In this document: positions 45,279 through 56,189 of the stretch, one piece after another
How the letters are laid out: the number at the start of each line of letters is the position of its first letter
How positions within the stretch are numbered: the first letter of the stretch is position 1
Source: Bacillus sp. RO2
GTDB taxonomy: Bacteria > Bacillota > Bacilli > Bacillales > Bacillaceae_I
DNA: 64,000 nt
NCBI RefSeq assembly: GCF_012911845.1
Contig: NZ_JAAXCU010000028.1
Location: forward strand, 20,835 to 84,834
Direction: 5' to 3'
Made by a program: the position numbers and the translations under genes
The notes under the pieces: model-generated
What the model was told of the DNA's origin: nothing
Databases searched by the model: none
The model's input: only the letters and a program-made list of their open reading frames with translations

Positions 45279-45995
45279 TTATTCTAACGGTTGTTTGTTA
45301 GGTGTACCTGGTTTGCGTGGGTACTTCTTAGGTGTAGATTTAATCTTATTGATGATCAGGATATTTCTTTCACTTTCTTCTAATGGCAAGGAGAAAGAAT
45401 GCACTTTTTCTAGCTTCCCACCTAATATTTGCAGGGCTTTTTTCCCTTTTTCAAGCTCCTCGCTTGCAGCCGCAGCTTTCATCGGCACAAACATACCGCC
45501 TTCTTTAACTAATGGTAGACAAAGTTCACTTAACACAGATAAACGTGCTACAGCTCTTGCTGTAACTAAGTCAAATTTCTCGCGATAGTCGGCATTTTTC
45601 CCGAATGTTTCAGCCCTGTCATGAACAAAATGAACATTCTTCAAACCTAGCTCACTTGCAAGGTTCTGTAAAAAAGTTATTCGCTTATTAAGCGAGTCCA
45701 CGATGGTAACCTTTAGATTTGGAAAACATATTTTCAGAGGAATGCTTGGGAAACCGGCACCTGCTCCCACATCACATAGAGATAATTCTTGGTTTAGATC
45801 GACATAGAACGATGCGGTAATGGAATCATAGAAATGTTTAAGATAAACCTCTTCTTCATCTGTGATGGCAGTAAGATTCATCTTTTCATTCCATTCCACC
45901 AGCAGCTTGTAATATGTATCAAATTGAGAAAGCTGTTGAGGAGAAAGGGAGATCCCCTTCTCCTCCAACAGGGAAATGAATTGTTCTTTATTCAT
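45279..45995 (-). CDS. rsmG: 16S rRNA (guanine-527-N7)-methyltransferase
   Basis: 238 residues. Class I methyltransferase with [10 protein letters not shown] (SAM loop, ~74) and Arg-Ala-Val-Ala-Arg. It methylates G527 of 16S rRNA. Start 27 nt after mnmG; the mnmE-mnmG-rsmG-noc order is conserved. Confidence 0.96.
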   Translation of the reverse strand: MNKEQFISLLEEKGISLSPQQLSQFDTYYKLLVEWNEKMNLTAITDEEEVYLKHFYDSITASFYVDLNQELSLCDVGAGAGFPSIPLKICFPNLKVTIVDSLNKRITFLQNLASELGLKNVHFVHDRAETFGKNADYREKFDLVTARAVARLSVLSELCLPLVKEGGMFVPMKAAAASEELEKGKKALQILGGKLEKVHSFSLPLEESERNILIINKIKSTPKKYPRKPGTPNKQPLE

Positions 45996-46022
45996 ATGTT
46001 CGTATCCTTTCTATCGTTGGAT

Positions 46023-47912
46023 TTACTCGTTGGATACTTTGGCGATACGACCTTGTTCCAAATAAACAAGCAAGATGGAAACGTCCGCTGGATTTACCCC
46101 TGAAATTCTGGAAGCCTGGGCAACGGATAAAGGACGCACTTCTTTTAGCTTCTGCCTTGCTTCGTTCGCAAGTCCGTGAATGTCATCATAATCGATGTTT
46201 TCTGGTATTTTCTTATTTTCCATTTTCTTCAGGCGGTCCACTTGTTGAAGGGATTTTTGAATATATCCTTCGTATTTCACCTGGATTTCCACCTGTTCTG
46301 CTACATCAGGAGTAATTTCCTTGTCTGCAGGCACCATTTGATGAATATGTTCATAGTTCATTTCAGGACGCTTCAAGAGATCCGCTGCCCTGATGCCATC
46401 CTTCAGCTCACTTCCGCCAGCTTCTCTGATGATGGTCTGAACCTGTTCATTCGGTTTAATAATAATGGATTGCAGGCGTTCTTTTTCTGCTTCAATTTCT
46501 TGTTTTTTCGCTTCAAACTTTGCATATCGTTCCGGGGAAATAAGTCCAATTTTATGGCCGATTTCCGTTAAACGCAGGTCTGCATTGTCATGGCGCAAGA
46601 GCAGGCGATATTCCGCACGGGAAGTAAGCAACCTGTATGGTTCATTTGTTCCTTTCGTCACTAGGTCATCAATTAGTACCCCGATATAAGCATCAGAACG
46701 GCTTAAGATAAGATCTTCCTCACCAAGGGCACGTCTTCCGGCATTGATACCTGCCATAATTCCTTGCCCGGCCGCTTCCTCGTACCCCGAGGTCCCGTTG
46801 ATTTGGCCTGCTGTATAAAGGTTCTGTACTCTTTTTGTTTCAAGTGTCGGCCATAATTGCGTTGGGACGATGGCATCATATTCAATGGCGTACCCAGCTC
46901 GCATCATGCGGACATTTTCTAGACCTGGAATAGTGGAAAGAATCTTACGCTGCACATCTTCCGGAAGACTTGTGGAAAGTCCTTGCACATAAACTTCTTG
47001 CGTATTTCTTCCTTCTGGTTCTAAGAAAATTTGGTGTCTAGGCTTGTCATTGAAACGCACCACTTTATCCTCAATAGACGGGCAATACCTAGGCCCGGTA
47101 CCTTTAATCATCCCAGAGTACATCGGAGAACGGTGAAGGTTGTCATCGATTAGTTGGTGTGTTTCGGCACTAGTATACGTCAACCAGCAAGGAAGCTGAT
47201 CAGTAATGTATTCCGTTGTTTCATAGGAAAACGCGCGCGGCACATCATCGCCTGGCTGGATTTCCGTCTTGCTGTAGTCAATGGATGCACTATTTACACG
47301 AGGAGGGGTACCTGTTTTAAAACGCACCAAATCAAACCCCAGTTCCTCTAAATGCTCAGAAAGCGTGATAGAAGGCTGTTGGTTATTTGGACCGCTTAAA
47401 TACTGAAGTTCACCCAGAATAATTTTTCCGCGCAGGAATGTCCCTGTGGTGATAACGACTGTCTTGGACTCATAAATGGCACCTGTTTGAGTGATTACAC
47501 CCTTACAAACTCCGTCCTCAACAATTAACTTTTCCACCATCCCTTGAAGCAAGGTGATATTTTCTTCGTTTTCGATGGTTTTTTTCATTTCATGCTGGTA
47601 AAGGAACTTATCAGCCTGTGCACGCAATGCGCGTACCGCAGGACCTTTACCCGTATTTAACATACGCATTTGAATATGCGTCTTATCAATATTTCTTCCC
47701 ATTTCTCCACCAAGCGCATCAATTTCACGCACGACGATTCCTTTTGCAGGACCGCCGACTGATGGATTACATGGCATAAAAGCAACCATATCCAGGTTGA
47801 TGGTCACCATTAACGTTTTCGCTCCCTGACGAGCTGCTGCCAATCCTGCTTCAACACCAGCATGACCGGCTCCAATTACAATTACATCATAGGAACCTGC
47901 ATGATATTCCAT
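46023..47912 (-). CDS. mnmG: tRNA uridine-5-carboxymethylaminomethyl modification enzyme MnmG
   Basis: 629 residues. N-terminal FAD motif [10 protein letters not shown] (16-25), [11 protein letters not shown], and a helical C-terminus that binds MnmE. With MnmE it modifies U34 of tRNAs. Confidence 0.97.
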   Translation of the reverse strand: MEYHAGSYDVIVIGAGHAGVEAGLAAARQGAKTLMVTINLDMVAFMPCNPSVGGPAKGIVVREIDALGGEMGRNIDKTHIQMRMLNTGKGPAVRALRAQADKFLYQHEMKKTIENEENITLLQGMVEKLIVEDGVCKGVITQTGAIYESKTVVITTGTFLRGKIILGELQYLSGPNNQQPSITLSEHLEELGFDLVRFKTGTPPRVNSASIDYSKTEIQPGDDVPRAFSYETTEYITDQLPCWLTYTSAETHQLIDDNLHRSPMYSGMIKGTGPRYCPSIEDKVVRFNDKPRHQIFLEPEGRNTQEVYVQGLSTSLPEDVQRKILSTIPGLENVRMMRAGYAIEYDAIVPTQLWPTLETKRVQNLYTAGQINGTSGYEEAAGQGIMAGINAGRRALGEEDLILSRSDAYIGVLIDDLVTKGTNEPYRLLTSRAEYRLLLRHDNADLRLTEIGHKIGLISPERYAKFEAKKQEIEAEKERLQSIIIKPNEQVQTIIREAGGSELKDGIRAADLLKRPEMNYEHIHQMVPADKEITPDVAEQVEIQVKYEGYIQKSLQQVDRLKKMENKKIPENIDYDDIHGLANEARQKLKEVRPLSVAQASRISGVNPADVSILLVYLEQGRIAKVSNE

Positions 47913-47965
47913 GTGTGTTCCCTCCTATTCTAGGCTCTTTTCACAATTACTTACGATAGTAGCCA

Positions 47966-49354
47966 CTATTTCCCTAAACAAAATTGTGAGAACAATTGAT
48001 CAATCAGACTTTCATGTACCGCATCGCCGATAATTTCACCAAGTATTTCCCACGTTCTAGTTAAATCTATTTGAACAATGTCTATTGGCACACCACTTTC
48101 CATCCCAACTATCGCATCTTCCAAAGCTTGTTGAGCTTGGGTGATCAGACCGATATGACGAGAGTTTGAGACATATGTCATATCACCGGCTTCTAAGTCG
48201 CCTTGGAAGAACATTGAAGAAATGGCCTCTTCTAGTTCGTCAATTCCTTGTTCCTCTTTTAAAGAGGTGGAAATGACGGTGTGCTTTTCAGCAAGTTCTC
48301 TCACTTGCTCTATATCAATTTTCGTCGGCAGGTCTGTTTTATTTACAATAACAATGACATCCATGCCTTTTACCGCTTCAAACAATTGCTTGTCCTCATC
48401 TGTCAGGTCATCGTTATTATTTAAAACAAGCAAGATCAGGTCAGCCTTTTTCAAAACTTCTCTTGATCTCTCCACACCAATTCGTTCAACTATATCTTCT
48501 GTTTCCCGAATCCCGGCAGTATCCACCAGGCGTAATGGTACACCACGGACACTTACATATTCTTCAATGACATCGCGTGTGGTCCCAGGAATATCTGTTA
48601 CAATCGCCTTATTTTCATGAACAAGACTGTTAAGCAAAGATGACTTCCCTACATTTGGTCTTCCGATAATAACAGTAGAAAGACCTTCTCTTAATATCTT
48701 ACCCTGTTGGGAAGTTTGTAACAGCTTTTCCAATTCTTCTTTTACATATGTCGACTTTTCGAGCAATAACTGATGGGTCATTTCTTCGACATCATCATAT
48801 TCTGGATAGTCGATATTTACTTCGACATGCGCCAGCGTTTCTAAAATTTCTTGACGAAGTTTCTGGATCAGTTTGGATAATCGACCTTCCATCTGACCTA
48901 AAGCCACATTCATTGCACGATCTGTTTTGGCACGGATCAAGTCCATTACTGCTTCTGCCTGCGAAAGATCAATACGCCCGTTTAAAAAGGCACGTTTGGT
49001 AAATTCTCCAGGTTCTGCAAGCCTCGCTCCTCTGCTTAATACAAGTTGAAGTAGTTTATTAACGGAAACAAGCCCGCCATGGCAGTTAATTTCCACAACA
49101 TCTTCCCTTGTAAATGTTTTAGGTCCACGCATAACTGACACCATTACTTCTTCTATTGTCTTTTCCGTTTTTGGATCTACGATGTGTCCGTAGTGAATGG
49201 TATGAGAGGCAACGTCTTTCATTTTCTTGGAAGAAGGGGTGACAAAAATTTCATCAATGATTCGGAACGCTTCATCACCGCTCAGGCGGACAATGGCAAT
49301 CGCTCCTTCCCCCATTGGCGTCGAAATAGCTGCTATTGTGTCAAACTCATACAT
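47966..49354 (-). CDS. mnmE: tRNA modification GTPase MnmE
   Basis: 462 residues from the ATG after GAGGTGA (Met-Tyr-Glu-Phe-Asp-Thr-Ile-Ala-Ala). The frame runs 53 codons further upstream but without a ribosome site and through DnaA boxes. N-terminal folate-binding domain, G domain with Gly-Arg-Pro-Asn-Val-Gly-Lys-Ser (~226), C-terminal Cys-Leu-Gly-Lys. Partner of MnmG. Confidence 0.96.
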   Translation of the reverse strand: MYEFDTIAAISTPMGEGAIAIVRLSGDEAFRIIDEIFVTPSSKKMKDVASHTIHYGHIVDPKTEKTIEEVMVSVMRGPKTFTREDVVEINCHGGLVSVNKLLQLVLSRGARLAEPGEFTKRAFLNGRIDLSQAEAVMDLIRAKTDRAMNVALGQMEGRLSKLIQKLRQEILETLAHVEVNIDYPEYDDVEEMTHQLLLEKSTYVKEELEKLLQTSQQGKILREGLSTVIIGRPNVGKSSLLNSLVHENKAIVTDIPGTTRDVIEEYVSVRGVPLRLVDTAGIRETEDIVERIGVERSREVLKKADLILLVLNNNDDLTDEDKQLFEAVKGMDVIVIVNKTDLPTKIDIEQVRELAEKHTVISTSLKEEQGIDELEEAISSMFFQGDLEAGDMTYVSNSRHIGLITQAQQALEDAIVGMESGVPIDIVQIDLTRTWEILGEIIGDAVHESLIDQLFSQFCLGK

Positions 49355-49473
49355 ATCATTCACCTCATTTCTTTTTCTTTTTGTATCTTCTATATCAATG
49401 TAAAATAGTTCGTCCTTTAACTTACTAAGGTTAGCATAATTTTTGTGTCTTTTAAAGTATTCCTGTTCGACAG

Positions 49474-49541
49474 TTATCCACAAAAATTTCCCGAAAGGTT
49501 CATTTGTCATCAATTATTTTAACTTATCCACATGTGAATAA
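49474..49541. promoter_or_regulatory. DnaA boxes upstream of mnmE
   Basis: TTATCCACA at 49474 and 49524, and inverted TGTGAATAA at 49533; the last two abut head to head as TTATCCACATGTGAATAA. Confidence 0.6.
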
Positions 49542-49643
49542 CAATAAACAAATCTCGCACAATTATTTCATCAGTTTTGCCGAAGTTTGTATTAGCTAAA
49601 ACCTCTTCAAAAATTTTAGGGTTCGCTTTTCTTTTTAGCCGTT

Positions 49644-49712
49644 CCTTTCCGCTGCAGACACTCGCTTTCCGCGGGCGGTCCGGGAGCGTGCTCGGCTAAG
49701 GCAAAGCCACTG
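49644..49712 (+). repeat. Intergenic palindromic repeat, left half only (R5)
   Basis: Begins like the family (CTGCAGACACTCGCTTTCC, CGGGCGGTCCGGGAGC) and breaks off in GGCTAAGGCAAAGCCACTG. Its ACACTCG arm has no partner locally but pairs with CGAGTGT in R6. Confidence 0.75.
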
Positions 49713-49748
49713 AAAAAATCTTTGATTTTATTAATTGGTTAAACTCCG

Positions 49749-49868
49749 CTGTTGATTTCCGCAAATGGCTTCGCTTTCCTAGGGGCGCTGCTGGAGCCTC
49801 GCTTCACCTGTGGGGTCTTCCATGTCCCTTCCTCCCGTAGGAGTCGAGTGTATTCCACTCCAATCCAC
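49749..49868 (+). repeat. Intergenic palindromic repeat, chimeric copy R6
   Basis: Left end CTGTTGATT as in R1, but the right end reads CGAGTGTATTCCACTCC instead of the matching complement, so its own stem is broken. Confidence 0.8.
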
Positions 49869-49890
49869 TTGTCTCAATATATTTATAAAT

Positions 49891-49930
49891 AAAAAACGGC
49901 TAGCCCTTGATATCGGGCCAGCCGTTTTTT
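49891..49930 (-). terminator. Terminator of spoIIIJ-jag
   Basis: AAAAAACGGCT and AGCCGTTTTTT with an inner GCCC/GGGC pair; T-run on the minus strand, directly after the jag stop. Confidence 0.9.
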
Positions 49931-49937
49931 ATTGGGA

Positions 49938-50576
49938 TTATCTTCTTGCGACTTTGTTCTTTTTCGCTGTGATGACAAGGGAGCGGTTCGGTTCTTTTCC
50001 TACGGAGTAGGTTTCTACATCCGGATAGGCAGAGATGATCGAGTGCATCACTTTGCGTTCAAAAGAAGGCATCGGTTCAAGATGTACATCCTGTTTTGTT
50101 TTCATTGCTTTTTGTGCAAGCCGTTCTGCAAGCTGCTCCAGGGTTTCCCGGCGTTTCTCGCGGTATCCTTCTGCATCGATGACGACATTTAGATACTGAC
50201 TAGAAAAGCGGTTTGCGACAATTTGCGTTAAATATTGAAGAGAATTAAGGGTTTGTCCCCTTTTTCCGATAATTAGTGCGGTTTTTTCGCCACTGATGCT
50301 GATGAAGATATTTCTACCTTCTACTTTTACATCTAGTTCTGCGACAATGTTCATTTCAGTAAGAACTTTTTTCAAGAAATTCGTTGATTCTTCGATTGGG
50401 TCCTGCTTCAATTTGACGGTTACAACACTAGGTTTAGAGCCAAACAATCCGAAGAGACCTTTCTTGCCTTCGTCAACGATTGTAATTTCTGCACGGTCTT
50501 TTGATGTGTTTAGTTGAGCTAAAGCAGATTGGACAGCTTCCTCGACTGTTGGACCAGTTGCAGTTATTTCTTTCAC
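49938..50576 (-). CDS. jag: RNA-binding protein Jag/KhpB (SpoIIIJ-associated)
   Basis: 212 residues. Jag-N domain with Lys-Lys-Gly-Leu-Phe-Gly-Leu-Phe (~38), KH domain with Gly-Lys-Arg-Gly-Gln-Thr (~112), and R3H domain with Glu-Arg-x-x-Met-His (~175). Overlaps the spoIIIJ stop by 4 nt. Confidence 0.94.
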   Translation of the reverse strand: MKEITATGPTVEEAVQSALAQLNTSKDRAEITIVDEGKKGLFGLFGSKPSVVTVKLKQDPIEESTNFLKKVLTEMNIVAELDVKVEGRNIFISISGEKTALIIGKRGQTLNSLQYLTQIVANRFSSQYLNVVIDAEGYREKRRETLEQLAERLAQKAMKTKQDVHLEPMPSFERKVMHSIISAYPDVETYSVGKEPNRSLVITAKKNKVARR

Positions 50577-51355
50577 TTTTTCGTTCCTCCTGCAGTTCCA
50601 GCAGCTGTTTCTTTTGCTTTTCTCAGCTCCGGTCCTTTAATAAAGTAAGTTTGAACAATCATAAAGATGTTACCCACTACCCAGTATAGGGATAGTGCCG
50701 CAGGGAAATTGATCGCAAAAACAACGATCATAATTGGCATGATCCAAAGCATCATCACCATCTGCGGGTTGTTGTCCATTCCAGCCATCATGATTTTTTG
50801 CTGGATGAATGTTGTGATACCAGCAACAACAGGTAGGATGAAGAATGGGTCCGGATCTCCTAAGTCAAACCATAAGAAATTATGGTTTGCAATTTCCGTT
50901 GTACGAGTAATCGCATGGAAAAATCCAATAAGGATCGGCATTTGAACCAATAACGGAAAACATCCAGCAAGCGGGTTTACACCATGCTTTTGGAAAAGAC
51001 CCATTGTCTCTTGCTGTAATTTCTGTTGTGTTTTTTGATCTTTGGAACTATATTTTTCACGAAGTGCATTCATTTCCGGTTGTAAAGCTTGCATCGCTTT
51101 TGCATTCTTTGTTTGTTTAATCATCAACGGTAAGATAGCAAATCGGATTAATAACGTTACAATAATAATAGATAGACCGTAGTCATTGTTCATTAGTTCA
51201 GCAAAATACGTAATCAACCAAGATAATGGATAAACCACAAACTCATTCCAGAAGCCTTCGCTTTCATTGGTGATTGGCTGGTTGATTTCTGTACAGCCTG
51301 ATAGTAAGACTACAAGTCCGATAAGGGCCGTTAGTAGCCATATTCGATTTTTCAA
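50573..51355 (-). CDS. spoIIIJ: Membrane protein insertase SpoIIIJ (YidC1)
   Basis: 260 residues from a TTG preceded by AAGGAGG; B. subtilis SpoIIIJ has 261. Signal peptide with lipobox Leu-Leu-Ser-Gly-Cys (Cys ~21), five membrane helices, hydrophilic groove Arg in Leu-Leu-Ile-Arg-Phe, and the His-Gly-Val-Asn-Pro-Leu-Ala-Gly-Cys loop. Inserts membrane proteins, and is needed for sigma-G activation in the forespore. Confidence 0.94.
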   Translation of the reverse strand: MKNRIWLLTALIGLVVLLSGCTEINQPITNESEGFWNEFVVYPLSWLITYFAELMNNDYGLSIIIVTLLIRFAILPLMIKQTKNAKAMQALQPEMNALREKYSSKDQKTQQKLQQETMGLFQKHGVNPLAGCFPLLVQMPILIGFFHAITRTTEIANHNFLWFDLGDPDPFFILPVVAGITTFIQQKIMMAGMDNNPQMVMMLWIMPIMIVVFAINFPAALSLYWVVGNIFMIVQTYFIKGPELRKAKETAAGTAGGTKK

Positions 51356-51474
51356 CCTCTTTTTCCTCCTTTTTACACAAAAAAAATGATTCCTTTTACA
51401 TCCTATCATTTTTATCTGACAAATTGAATATATGTCACACTTCCAACACATTTTTTCAAGTCCCATTAACACCG

Positions 51475-51602
51475 CTTTTGATTTCCTCAAACGGCTTCGC
51501 TTTCCTAGGGGCGCTGCTGGAGCCTCCTCGGCTATGCCTGCGGGGTCTCCACCTAGCGCTATCTCCCTCAGGAGTCTTCGCCTTTTGCTCCAATCAAAAG
51601 CT
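51475..51602 (+). repeat. Intergenic palindromic repeat, copy R7
   Basis: Perfect terminal stem GCTTTTGATT / AATCAAAAGC. Differs from R1 by a paired G-to-T and C-to-A change. Between spoIIIJ and rnpA. Confidence 0.85.
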
Positions 51603-51638
51603 ATAAACTAAATAGAATTTTTATAGTTCACTTATAGT

Positions 51639-51986
51639 TTATTTCTTAACAGATAGTGTTGGGAGTTTTCTTATTACGTGTTGTAGGCTTTTCTTTACTT
51701 CTTCAAATGACATGTCCGCCGCTGGTTTTCGGGCGATCACGACAATGTCGACGCCACCAGGTAGCTGTTCGTTCATTTCGTGAATGGCTTGTCTGACTAG
51801 CCGCTTTATTCGATTCCTTGTTACAGCGTTTCCAATTTTCTTGCTGACAGATAAACCAATCCGGAATAGGGGCTGGTCCTCTTTTTGCACAGCATATATG
51901 ACAAATTGCCGATTAGCCATCGACTTTCCTTTTTGGAACACATGTTGGAACTCTTTATTTTTTTTGATTCTTTGTTCTTTCCTCAA
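51639..51986 (-). CDS. rnpA: Ribonuclease P protein component
   Basis: 115 residues from a TTG with AGGAGG 7 nt upstream. The RNR motif region [13 protein letters not shown] is intact. It supports the catalytic RNA in 5' tRNA processing. Follows rpmH, as in nearly all bacteria. Confidence 0.95.
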   Translation of the reverse strand: MRKEQRIKKNKEFQHVFQKGKSMANRQFVIYAVQKEDQPLFRIGLSVSKKIGNAVTRNRIKRLVRQAIHEMNEQLPGGVDIVVIARKPAADMSFEEVKKSLQHVIRKLPTLSVKK

Positions 51987-52085
51987 TGTGTCTCCTCCTG
52001 CCTTACACAAATCCTCTAATTCGGTCCTATTTCAACATTCTTTCTCAAATCTTGTGAAAAAATAACCGGAATATGCCCGAAATAG

Positions 52086-52112
52086 TAAAAAAGACCACTG
52101 ACAGTCAGTGGC
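52086..52112 (-). terminator. Terminator of rpmH
   Basis: Perfect stem CCACTGAC/GTCAGTGG with TTTTTT on the minus strand, 2 nt after the stop; only part of the transcripts may reach rnpA. Confidence 0.85.
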
Positions 52113-52113
52113 C

Positions 52114-52281
<168 letters not shown>

Positions 52282-52395
52282 CTAAGTGGAAAAACACCTC
52301 TATATGATCGATAGACATTTATAAGCCGTTTTTCAACACTACTGGAAAGTCTTGCTTTCCTATAATATAAAATTTCTTTACAGACAGTCTTAATA

Positions 52396-52425
52396 ATTAT
52401 AGAGAATATACCATCGGAATGTCAA
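52396..52425 (-). promoter_or_regulatory. rpmH promoter
   Basis: TTGACA, 18 nt, TATAAT on the minus strand, ~150 nt before rpmH. Confidence 0.75.
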
Positions 52426-52540
52426 CTTCCCAAATGTAAGTATAAATTCCCCAGCCCCACAAAGCAACCCTTTCTTTTTATATAGTAAAAACTAACAACC
52501 GATCTTTCACTCATCTCTTCAATAAAAGTTGCGTTGATCG

Positions 52541-52662
52541 GTTAATCTCCGTTCCAGGCGCTTCGCTTTCCGCGGGCGGTCCGGGAGCCTCCTCACTTCG
52601 TTGCGGGGTCTCCCCTGTCCCTTCCTCCCGCAGGAGTCTGCGCGCCTTCCTCTACGATTAGC
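52541..52662 (+). repeat. Intergenic palindromic repeat, copy R8
   Basis: Terminal stem GTTAATC / GATTAGC (one wobble), inner AGGCGC/GCGCCT. Sits between the rpmH promoter and the DnaA boxes of oriC. Confidence 0.85.
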
Positions 52663-52705
52663 TAAGTTTTAATTTTTCACTTTATGCATCTAACTTTTTT
52701 CAACC

Positions 52706-52967
52706 TGTGAATAACTTTTTTCGCTATTTTTCGTCATCCACAACACTTATCGACAAGGTTTACACAGTATCTTGTGTTGTGGAAAACTTTTCTCCACAAC
52801 TTGTGGTACTTGTGGATAATATTAAAAAGCAATTGCAACATAAGGTTTTTTTTGATATTATTATTGTGTTTTCACTCTTAATAAATGATTAACAGAAAAT
52901 AGTTTTCCACAGATTGTGGATAAGGTGTGGATAGTTATCCAAGGTTGTGTGTAAGTATTTGTCCACA
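52706..52967. other. oriC, dnaA-proximal DnaA-box cluster
   Basis: DnaA boxes with zero or one mismatch to TTATNCACA: 52706 (TGTGAATAA), 52734, 52747, 52778, 52790, 52811 (perfect TGTGGATAA), 52903, 52915 (perfect), 52926 and 52959. This is the upstream half of a bipartite origin. Confidence 0.9.
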
Positions 52968-52978
52968 GGTGCGGTTTT

Positions 52979-53008
52979 TTGTCGAAAACTACTTTTCTAC
53001 TATATAAT
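52979..53008 (+). promoter_or_regulatory. dnaA promoter
   Basis: TTGTCG, 18 nt, TATAAT; the DnaA boxes lie directly upstream, allowing autorepression. A GTGTCAGACAC palindrome lies in the ~140-nt leader at 53117. Confidence 0.7.
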
Positions 53009-53148
53009 ATCTTTTTCACAGTATACGAATGAATAAACATACAACGGGTGTTTTTCTAGCAGAGTGTTTGTTGAACAAAACTTGTACAGATAAGCACCTT
53101 TTTCTATTGTCAAAAGGGTGTCAGACACAAACGAAAGGGGGATTCATG

Positions 53149-54495
53149 ATGAAAAATATTTCTGATCTATGGGTCAAAGCACTAAATCAGATAGAGGAAA
53201 AAATAAGTAAGCCCAGCTTTGAAACATGGTTGAAGAGTACAAAAGCTCATTCTTTGCAGGGAGATAATCTCGTGATCACTGCACCAAATGAATTTGCACG
53301 TGACTGGCTCGAGTCGAGGTATTCCGGTCTTATCGGAGAAACCATCTCTGATATCACAGGTGAAGATTTATCCATCAAATTTATTATTCCTCAAAACCAA
53401 GCAGATGAAGAGATCGAGATAAAAACTCCTCCTGCAAAAGTAAAAAAAGACGATGATATGATCGAAATTCCTCAAAATATGCTGAATCCGAAGTACACAT
53501 TCGACACATTCGTCATCGGTTCTGGAAACAGATTTGCTCACGCTGCCTCTTTGGCAGTAGCTGAAGCTCCAGCTAAAGCCTATAATCCTCTTTTTATTTA
53601 CGGGGGAGTAGGACTAGGAAAAACCCACTTAATGCATGCCATCGGCCATTATGTTATTGAGCATAATCCTGCAGCAAAGGTGGTCTATTTATCATCTGAA
53701 AAATTCACCAATGAATTCATTAATTCCATTCGTGACAACAAGGCTGTCGATTTTCGCAATAAATATCGAAATGTCGATGTGTTGCTTATTGATGATATTC
53801 AATTCCTTGCCGGAAAAGAACAAACACAAGAGGAATTTTTCCATACATTTAATACATTGCATGAAGAAAGCAAACAGATTGTCATCTCTAGTGACCGTCC
53901 TCCAAAAGAGATTCCGACATTGGAAGACCGCCTGAGATCTCGCTTTGAATGGGGCTTGATAACAGACATCACTCCACCAGATTTAGAAACCCGTATAGCT
54001 ATCTTACGTAAAAAAGCAAAAGCAGAAGGGTTAGATATCCCAAACGAAGTGATGCTCTATATCGCTAATCAAATTGATTCCAATATCCGTGAATTGGAGG
54101 GGGCACTTATCCGAGTGGTTGCCTATTCTTCCCTGATTAATAAGGATATTAATGCTGACTTGGCAGCAGAAGCACTGAAAGATATCATTCCAAGCTCTAA
54201 GCCTAGAGTGGTGACCATTCATGACATTCAACGGACCGTTGGAGAAGAATACAATGTTAAATTAGAGGATTTTAAGGCAAAGAAACGAACGAAATCGGTT
54301 GCTTTCCCTCGACAAATTGCCATGTATCTTTCAAGGGAACTCACAGATTATTCCTTGCCGAAAATTGGAGAAGAATTCGGAGGTCGAGATCATACGACCG
54401 TTATTCATGCCCATGAAAAGATCTCCAATCTCGTAAAAACAGATACAACATTACAAAAACAAATACAATCAATTGCCGATTCCCTTAAAAGTTAA
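53149..54495 (+). CDS. dnaA: Chromosomal replication initiator DnaA
   Basis: 448 residues. The ATG after AAAGGGGG giving Met-Lys-Asn-Ile-Ser-Asp-Leu-Trp matches the B. subtilis start; an in-frame ATG 40 codons upstream lacks a ribosome site. Domain I 1-80, AAA+ domain with Gly-Val-Gly-Leu-Gly-Lys-Thr-His (~150), Walker B Leu-Leu-Ile-Asp-Asp, and domain IV signature [11 protein letters not shown]. Opens oriC. Confidence 0.98.
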   Translation: MKNISDLWVKALNQIEEKISKPSFETWLKSTKAHSLQGDNLVITAPNEFARDWLESRYSGLIGETISDITGEDLSIKFIIPQNQADEEIEIKTPPAKVKKDDDMIEIPQNMLNPKYTFDTFVIGSGNRFAHAASLAVAEAPAKAYNPLFIYGGVGLGKTHLMHAIGHYVIEHNPAAKVVYLSSEKFTNEFINSIRDNKAVDFRNKYRNVDVLLIDDIQFLAGKEQTQEEFFHTFNTLHEESKQIVISSDRPPKEIPTLEDRLRSRFEWGLITDITPPDLETRIAILRKKAKAEGLDIPNEVMLYIANQIDSNIRELEGALIRVVAYSSLINKDINADLAAEALKDIIPSSKPRVVTIHDIQRTVGEEYNVKLEDFKAKKRTKSVAFPRQIAMYLSRELTDYSLPKIGEEFGGRDHTTVIHAHEKISNLVKTDTTLQKQIQSIADSLKS

Positions 54496-54514
54496 ATAGA
54501 ACAATAGTGGAAAC

Positions 54515-54652
54515 TGTGTATAAGTGGAACTTGGTTAAACACAGGTTATTCACATGTGGATATTTACTCTGCGTAACAAAAATACGAGTTATCCACATAA
54601 TCACAGCCCCTACTATTACTTCTACTAGTTTTTTATTAATAAAATATATAAA
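54515..54652 (+). other. oriC, unwinding half: DnaA boxes, DnaA-trios and AT-rich element
   Basis: Boxes at 54515 (TGTGTATAA), 54546 (TTATTCACA), 54555 and 54589 (perfect). Then CCCC and the trio string TAC-TAT-TAC-TTC-TAC-TAG (54611-54628), and an AT-only stretch. The order is that of the B. subtilis basal unwinding system. Confidence 0.9.
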
Positions 54653-54679
54653 TAGACCTGCCCATTAAGGAGGATTACG

Positions 54680-55816
54680 ATGAAATTTATTATCCAACGC
54701 GACAAGTTAGTTCAAAGCGTTCAAGATGTACTAAAAGCAGTTTCTTCCCGGACAACCATTCCAATTTTGACTGGAATAAAGATTGTTGCTACAGAAGAAG
54801 GAGTTACACTTACTGGAAGTGATTCTGATATCTCCATTGAATCCTTCATTCCTTCTGAAGAAGATGGATCGGAAAATGTCGAAGTAAAAACAGCTGGAAG
54901 TGTTGTGCTGCAAGCCCGATTCTTTAGTGAAATTATTAAAAAACTTCCAATGGATACAGTCGAAATCGAGGTACAAAACCAGTATGTAACGACCATTCGT
55001 TCTGGAAAATCGGAATTTAACCTAAATGGACAAGATGCTGCTGAATATCCGCATTTGCCACAAGTAGAGGAACAAAATGTATTCCGTGTTCCAACCGATC
55101 TACTAAAAAACATTATTCGACAAACTGTCTTTGCAGTGTCCACCTCAGAAACACGCCCTATCTTGACAGGTGTAAACTGGAAGCTTGAAAACCATGAACT
55201 TACCTGTATTGCAACAGATAGTCATCGCCTGGCTTTACGTAAAGCAAAGGTGGAAGCGGAAAATGACATTACATGCAATGTAGTCATTCCTGGTAAAAGT
55301 TTGAATGAATTAAATAAAATTTTAGATGATACGAACGAATTGCTTGATATCGTCATGACGGAGAACCAAGTACTTTTCAAAGCAAAAAATATTCTTTTCT
55401 TCTCCCGTCTGCTTGATGGAAATTATCCGGATACTTCCCGATTAATTCCTGCTGAAAGTAAAACGGATATCACGGTAACAACGAAAGAGTTCCTTCAGGC
55501 GATTGATCGCGCGAGCTTACTTGCAAGAGAGGGACGAAATAATGTAGTAAAGCTTGCTACTTTAGAGTCTGATACACTTGAAGTTTCCTCTAATTCTCCA
55601 GAAGTCGGAAAAGTAGTGGAACAAGTCCAAAGTAATTCCATTGATGGTGAAGAACTGAAAATTTCTTTTAGCGCAAAATATATGATGGATGCTTTAAAGG
55701 CTCTTGAAGGAAACGAGATTTTAATTAATTTCACTGGTGCGATGAGGCCGTTTGTCATCAAAACATTACATGATGATTCCATGCTTCAACTTATCCTGCC
55801 AGTCAGAACGTACTAA
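54680..55816 (+). CDS. dnaN: DNA polymerase III beta sliding clamp
   Basis: 378 residues in three clamp domains; Thr-Arg-Pro-Ile-Leu-Thr-Gly-Val and the end Leu-Ile-Leu-Pro-Val-Arg-Thr-Tyr are conserved. Dimeric ring that tethers the polymerase. AAGGAGGA before the ATG; a terminator follows. Confidence 0.98.
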   Translation: MKFIIQRDKLVQSVQDVLKAVSSRTTIPILTGIKIVATEEGVTLTGSDSDISIESFIPSEEDGSENVEVKTAGSVVLQARFFSEIIKKLPMDTVEIEVQNQYVTTIRSGKSEFNLNGQDAAEYPHLPQVEEQNVFRVPTDLLKNIIRQTVFAVSTSETRPILTGVNWKLENHELTCIATDSHRLALRKAKVEAENDITCNVVIPGKSLNELNKILDDTNELLDIVMTENQVLFKAKNILFFSRLLDGNYPDTSRLIPAESKTDITVTTKEFLQAIDRASLLAREGRNNVVKLATLESDTLEVSSNSPEVGKVVEQVQSNSIDGEELKISFSAKYMMDALKALEGNEILINFTGAMRPFVIKTLHDDSMLQLILPVRTY

Positions 55817-55829
55817 TAAACATAGAATC

Positions 55830-55864
55830 AGAAAGCTGCTAGTGACCATTCCTAGTGGCTTTCT
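55830..55864 (+). terminator. Terminator of dnaA-dnaN
   Basis: AGAAAGC(TG)CTAG pairs with CTAG(TG)GCTTTCT around a 9-nt loop, then TTTCTA. Confidence 0.7.
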
Positions 55865-55959
55865 TTTCTATATGGAAAAGTTCTAGTACAATAGGAAGTA
55901 GACAATAAGGGAATAGTAAAAGTAATACTTATCCCTAAAAAGAAAGTGAGCGCGAAATA

Positions 55960-56175
55960 ATGACAGAAATTCAAATTTCTACAGAAATGATCACACTTGG
56001 ACAATTCTTAAAGTTGGCCGATGTCATTCAATCAGGCGGGATGGCAAAATGGTTTCTTTCAGAATACGAAGTGAAAGTGAACGGAGAGCTTGAAGACAGA
56101 AGAGGAAGAAAACTGAAAGTACAAGATGTAATTGAAATAGATGGTCATGGAAAATATGTCGTTGTTTCCGGATGA
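55960..56175 (+). CDS. yaaA: S4 domain protein YaaA (RlbA)
   Basis: 71 residues, a free-standing S4-like RNA-binding domain (Leu-Lys-Leu-Ala-Asp-Val-Ile-Gln-Ser-Gly-Gly). Linked to ribosome assembly by homology. 14 nt before recF. Confidence 0.9.
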   Translation: MTEIQISTEMITLGQFLKLADVIQSGGMAKWFLSEYEVKVNGELEDRRGRKLKVQDVIEIDGHGKYVVVSG

Positions 56176-56189
56176 GTTGGTGATACGGA

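Noticed and set aside
53029..53148. N-terminally extended DnaA starting at 53029
   Set aside because: No ribosome site, and the start lies only ~20 nt after the -10 box; the shorter start matches the family.
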